Position numbers and translations under genes: made by a program. Source: Frankia alni ACN14a (GTDB lineage: Bacteria > Actinomycetota > Actinomycetes > Frankiales > Frankiaceae). Taken from it: a stretch of DNA of 64,000 nt. Positions within the stretch are counted from its first letter, which is position 1. Each line of letters opens with the position of its first letter. The stretch lies in the NCBI RefSeq assembly GCF_000058485.1, contig NC_008278.1:1792962-1856961 (forward strand), written 5' to 3'. Under the pieces are notes generated by a model. That model made no database searches. It worked only from the letters and a program-made list of their open reading frames with translations, and was not told where the DNA came from. This document shows, piece by piece, positions 63,760 to 64,000 of this stretch.

Positions 63760-63777
63760 TAGTGGACTTGACCACTA
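63760..63777. promoter_or_regulatory. GntR operator between DUF1152 and gntR genes
   Basis: TAGTGG-N6-CCACTA is a perfect inverted repeat centred in the 93-base gap between the divergent starts (18 bases before the GntR ATG). It is the size and place expected for an autoregulated GntR (KorSA-like) operator. Confidence 0.6.
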
Positions 63778-63794
63778 GCCGAAAGTCGCCACTG

Positions 63795-64000
63795 ATGCCG
63801 GAGATCCAACAGGCGCTGCCGAAGTACCTCCAGATCGCGAACCACATCCGGGACCAGATCCTGGCCGGTGACCTGCGCCCCGGTGACGAGGTTCCCTCGG
63901 AACGGGCACTCGCGGCCGGCTGGAACGTCAGCCGTCCCACAGCGACGAAGGCCCTGGAGGCTCTGCGTAGTCAGGGGCTCGTCGGGTCCCGGCAGGGATC
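63795..64000 (+). CDS. GntR-family regulator (KorSA-like), N-terminal part
   Basis: From the ATG at 63795, 68 residues are visible before the window ends. PKYLQIANHIRDQILAGDLRPGDEVPSERALAAGWNVSRPTATKALEALRSQGLV is a complete GntR winged helix-turn-helix. The ligand-binding (probably UTRA) domain is off the window. In pSAM2-like elements a GntR protein (KorSA) keeps transfer functions off; the same position beside a DUF1152 gene and a palindrome supports that role here, by analogy. Confidence 0.85.
   Translation, partial: MPEIQQALPKYLQIANHIRDQILAGDLRPGDEVPSERALAAGWNVSRPTATKALEALRSQGLVGSRQG

Larger units (their letters stand above)
58562..64000. mobile_element. Left/cargo part of a putative integrative (conjugative) element
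   Basis: The segment starts at the tRNA-Lys fragment and runs beyond the window. It has lower GC and mixed codon use in 59.0-62.1 kb compared with the left flank. It carries cargo-like genes (Zn-repeat/GIY-YIG-like, dioxygenase/HEPN) and then a DUF1152 gene divergent from a KorSA-type GntR regulator. This set is familiar from actinomycete integrative and conjugative elements (pSAM2-like). Integrase, excisionase, replication and FtsK-like transfer genes are not visible, and the intact tRNA-Lys should lie at the other end. Confidence 0.55.

Overview
The window is very GC-rich actinobacterial chromosome. Third codon positions are mostly G or C, GTG and TTG starts are common, and many genes overlap by four bases (ATGA or GTGA). 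It has a DUF574-type S-adenosylmethionine methyltransferase, a groEL preceded by a CIRCE element with no groES beside it, a DUF6328 membrane protein, a pirin/MarR pair and a PfaA/PfaD-like lipid synthase. I infer a Frankia-like or related filamentous actinomycete, from gene content only.

Left part (1-21.3 kb): the start of an acyl-CoA dehydrogenase-like flavoprotein; a molbindin; and a coupled lipid/polyketide cluster (thioester-reductase-like SDR, PfaD-like FMN enoyl reductase, 2439-residue KS-AT-ACP-KR-DH synthase) closed by a strong terminator. Next come small hypotheticals, a YihY-type membrane protein, an FtsX/MacB-type ABC exporter and a quinone-oxidoreductase-like gene. Short tandem repeats of 15-20 bp recur here and further right, in protein linkers and just before start codons.

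Centre (21.3-33 kb): the most unusual region is a tightly coupled operon. It encodes an HExxH metallopeptidase-like protein, a 45-residue ORF, a CHAT (caspase-like) protease with a degenerate P-loop domain, and a 2041-residue STAND-like NTPase with an N-terminal winged-helix-like region, two membrane segments and a possible inactive CHAT-like C-terminus. I read it as a candidate signalling, cell-death or defence system. A two-module protein resembling effector-associated domain (EAD) adaptors lies at 49.6 kb and could belong to the same kind of network.

33-39.5 kb: a catabolic-looking cluster (thiolase-like protein with DUF35 partner, APH-like kinase, epoxide hydrolase, CrtC/AttH-like protein, TetR regulator). 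Three similar 22-bp palindromes (TTCTGRCA-N6-TGYCAGAA) in its promoter regions suggest a local TetR regulon. 39.8-57 kb: mostly housekeeping and stress genes (methyltransferase, universal stress protein, zinc-type CDF transporter, GroEL), a four-gene glycan module (two GT4 glycosyltransferases, a toroid glycosidase-like protein, a GH130 protein), pirin/MarR, HAD, an AAA_14/DUF4143 ATPase, a monooxygenase and a Tat-exported GH64 glucanase.

Right end (57-64 kb): decayed gene fragments, then a 3' fragment of a tRNA-Lys(CTT) gene that looks like the attachment site of an integrated element. To its right composition shifts (more A+T) and cargo-type genes appear: four exact-period Zn-binding repeats fused to a GIY-YIG-like domain, a 2-oxoglutarate dioxygenase coupled to a HEPN/zinc-ribbon protein, a DUF1152 protein, and a GntR regulator divergent across an 18-bp palindrome. 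This fits the cargo and regulator end of an actinomycete integrative and conjugative element. Its integrase and replication genes would lie beyond the window.
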